From: Janthinobacterium lividum
Lineage (GTDB): Bacteria > Pseudomonadota > Gammaproteobacteria > Burkholderiales > Burkholderiaceae_D
DNA length: 7,197 bases
Direction: 5' to 3'
Assembly (NCBI GenBank): GCA_945864765.1
Contig: CAMBDR010000210.1
Coordinates: forward strand, 1-7,197
Part shown: piece by piece, positions 6,332 through 7,197 of the stretch
Numbering within the stretch: position 1 is the stretch's first letter
How the letters are laid out: every line of letters starts with the position of its first letter
Notes under the pieces: generated by a model
Told to the model about the DNA's origin: nothing
What the model saw: only the letters and a program-made list of their open reading frames with translations
The model's database searches: none
Program-made: the position numbers and the translations under genes

Positions 6332-7123
6332 GCCCTCCTGCCTGCCCTGCTCGATTCCCTCTTCCTTCCAGTTCCTGGTCCATTCAATCACACGTTCAGC
6401 TAACATGGTTTTTGCCTCCAAAATAGTGCCAAACTCTGGCAATGTTACGCCCGGTAAGCGCCCGGGCAACAATACACGTCTGATCCACACCGTAAAATCG
6501 CGCTGCAGCCGCGTTTGTTGCGGTGCTTTGAGCCAATCGACCAAGGCCGACATGGCTGCAATCATCGCTTGTGGGTCAGGACTTTTTTCCAATCGCATCA
6601 ACGCTGCCGCAAAATTCTTGATGGCAAACTGGGCACTTTCATCGATTGTGTTGATTTCCAATAAGAAATAACGCAATTGAGGTGCCCAAGGCCGCAGCGC
6701 GCCGGGTAATTCGTCAATCAAATCGATTATAGACCTTTTGGCGTACCATTTTGCTTGGCCAATATATAACACGATAGGGAAGACCGGGGGTAGTTGGCCG
6801 CTTGCGGTTAAATTACCGCGATGGATCAAATCCTGATACAGCAGGGCCAGATAGCCCATCATCCGTACCGCCATGAATTTATCCACGCCGGACTGGAATT
6901 CCAGCAAAATATACACATACACCCTTTGCCCCTTGATGTTGACGCGCCAGATGATATCGTTTTCACGGTCGCGCAAATCGTCGGTGACGTAGTGGCCCTG
7001 CATGTGTTCAAGGGTGTCAAAGTCGATGTCGGCGACCCAGGGCTCATCGACGAAACCGATGAACAGGTCGCGTACCATTTCGGGGTTGCTGAACAGGCGT
7101 TTGTAACTATTGTCGTGTTCCAT
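6167..7123 (-). CDS. Rpn family recombination-promoting nuclease / putative transposase (PD-(D/E)XK)
   Basis: A 318-residue protein of the Rpn (YhgA-like, transposase_31) family. Studied E. coli members cut DNA and promote RecA-independent recombination, and some act in phage defence. The start DNSYKRLFSNPEMVRDLF is typical. The nuclease core shows Asp56 (RDRENDIIWRV) and the E75-F-Q77-S motif after a hydrophobic strand (YVYILLEFQS), matching PD-(D/E)XK with Gln in the last position. It is followed by the family helix with RMMGYLALLYQDL (87-99). Residues 256-268 carry glycine every fourth residue (G256, G260, G264, G268). The tail from ~281 (RFGPLPDWALVRL) resembles DUF4351. The ATG at 7123 has no good Shine-Dalgarno site but fits the family N-terminus. 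It looks full length and intact. No inverted repeats or target duplication flank it, so despite the transposase label it is not visibly part of a transposon. Confidence 0.93.
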   Translation of the reverse strand: MEHDNSYKRLFSNPEMVRDLFIGFVDEPWVADIDFDTLEHMQGHYVTDDLRDRENDIIWRVNIKGQRVYVYILLEFQSGVDKFMAVRMMGYLALLYQDLIHRGNLTASGQLPPVFPIVLYIGQAKWYAKRSIIDLIDELPGALRPWAPQLRYFLLEINTIDESAQFAIKNFAAALMRLEKSPDPQAMIAAMSALVDWLKAPQQTRLQRDFTVWIRRVLLPGRLPGVTLPEFGTILEAKTMLAERVIEWTRNWKEEGIEQGRQEGMQKGQAKLLQTMLEARFGPLPDWALVRLKESSNAEVERWCLRILNQPSLQEVLN

Positions 7124-7149
7124 GGGGGAAATTGTGCCGGGTTGATCGA

Positions 7150-7169
7150 CGGGCGATGATGCTTGCCCG
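7150..7169 (-). other. Small hairpin in the region upstream of rpn
   Basis: A 5-bp GC-rich stem CGGGC/GCCCG with a 10-nt loop lies 27-46 nt before the rpn ATG on the minus strand. A TAAAAT sequence (7180-7185, minus strand) further upstream could be a -10 box, which would put the hairpin in the 5' leader. Its -35 would fall outside the window. Short stems like this are common by chance. Confidence 0.2.
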
Positions 7170-7197
7170 ATACCGCCTTCTATTTTAGCGTAATTTG

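Noticed and set aside
6167..7123. Reading the rpn gene as part of a transposon
   Set aside because: I found no terminal inverted repeats, target duplication or partner gene. The family name is historical and members usually occur as solo genes.
7124..7197. Complete promoter for rpn at the right edge
   Set aside because: Only a possible -10 (TAAAAT on the minus strand) is visible. The expected -35 is at or beyond the window end.

Overview
The window looks like chromosomal DNA of a proteobacterium, probably beta or gamma. It is moderately GC-rich by eye, with dense genes, short spacers, good Shine-Dalgarno sites on several genes and a bacteriophytochrome-type kinase. Lineage is inferred from gene content only; there is no rRNA or other marker. 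I see no tRNA, rRNA, CRISPR array, insertion sequence or phage gene.

Layout: (1) Positions 2-1423, plus strand: the C-terminal part of a bacteriophytochrome histidine kinase (last helix of GAF, the whole PHY domain, and the DHp and ATPase modules). The chromophore-binding half lies off the left edge. (2) Everything to the right is on the minus strand. Reading in the direction of transcription from the right edge: an Rpn-family PD-(D/E)XK nuclease (7123-6167); a 280-bp spacer; a POT-family proton:peptide symporter (5886-4357) with a TTG start and its own intrinsic terminator; a translationally coupled pair of membrane PH-domain proteins of the YdbS/YdbT type (4312-3818 and 3825-2293); and a ComF-type phosphoribosyltransferase (2201-1401) whose 3' end overlaps the 3' end of the kinase by 23 bp.

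The genes do not form one obvious pathway. The only clear functional unit is the ydbS/ydbT-like pair. It starts directly after the peptide transporter's terminator, so it depends on read-through or on a promoter inside the transporter gene. comF is 91 bp downstream of the pair and may be carried on the same transcript. The rpn gene is the one accessory-type gene. It belongs to a family linked to DNA cleavage, recombination and phage defence, in which an internal translation start can make a small inhibitor of the full-length protein. A possible but weakly supported internal start is seen here.

Non-coding features worth noting are nested palindromes upstream of the peptide transporter, a 12-bp hairpin in the rpn/transporter spacer whose two G-U pairs favour the plus strand, and a perfect in-frame hexamer repeat in the helix that joins the phytochrome sensor to the kinase.
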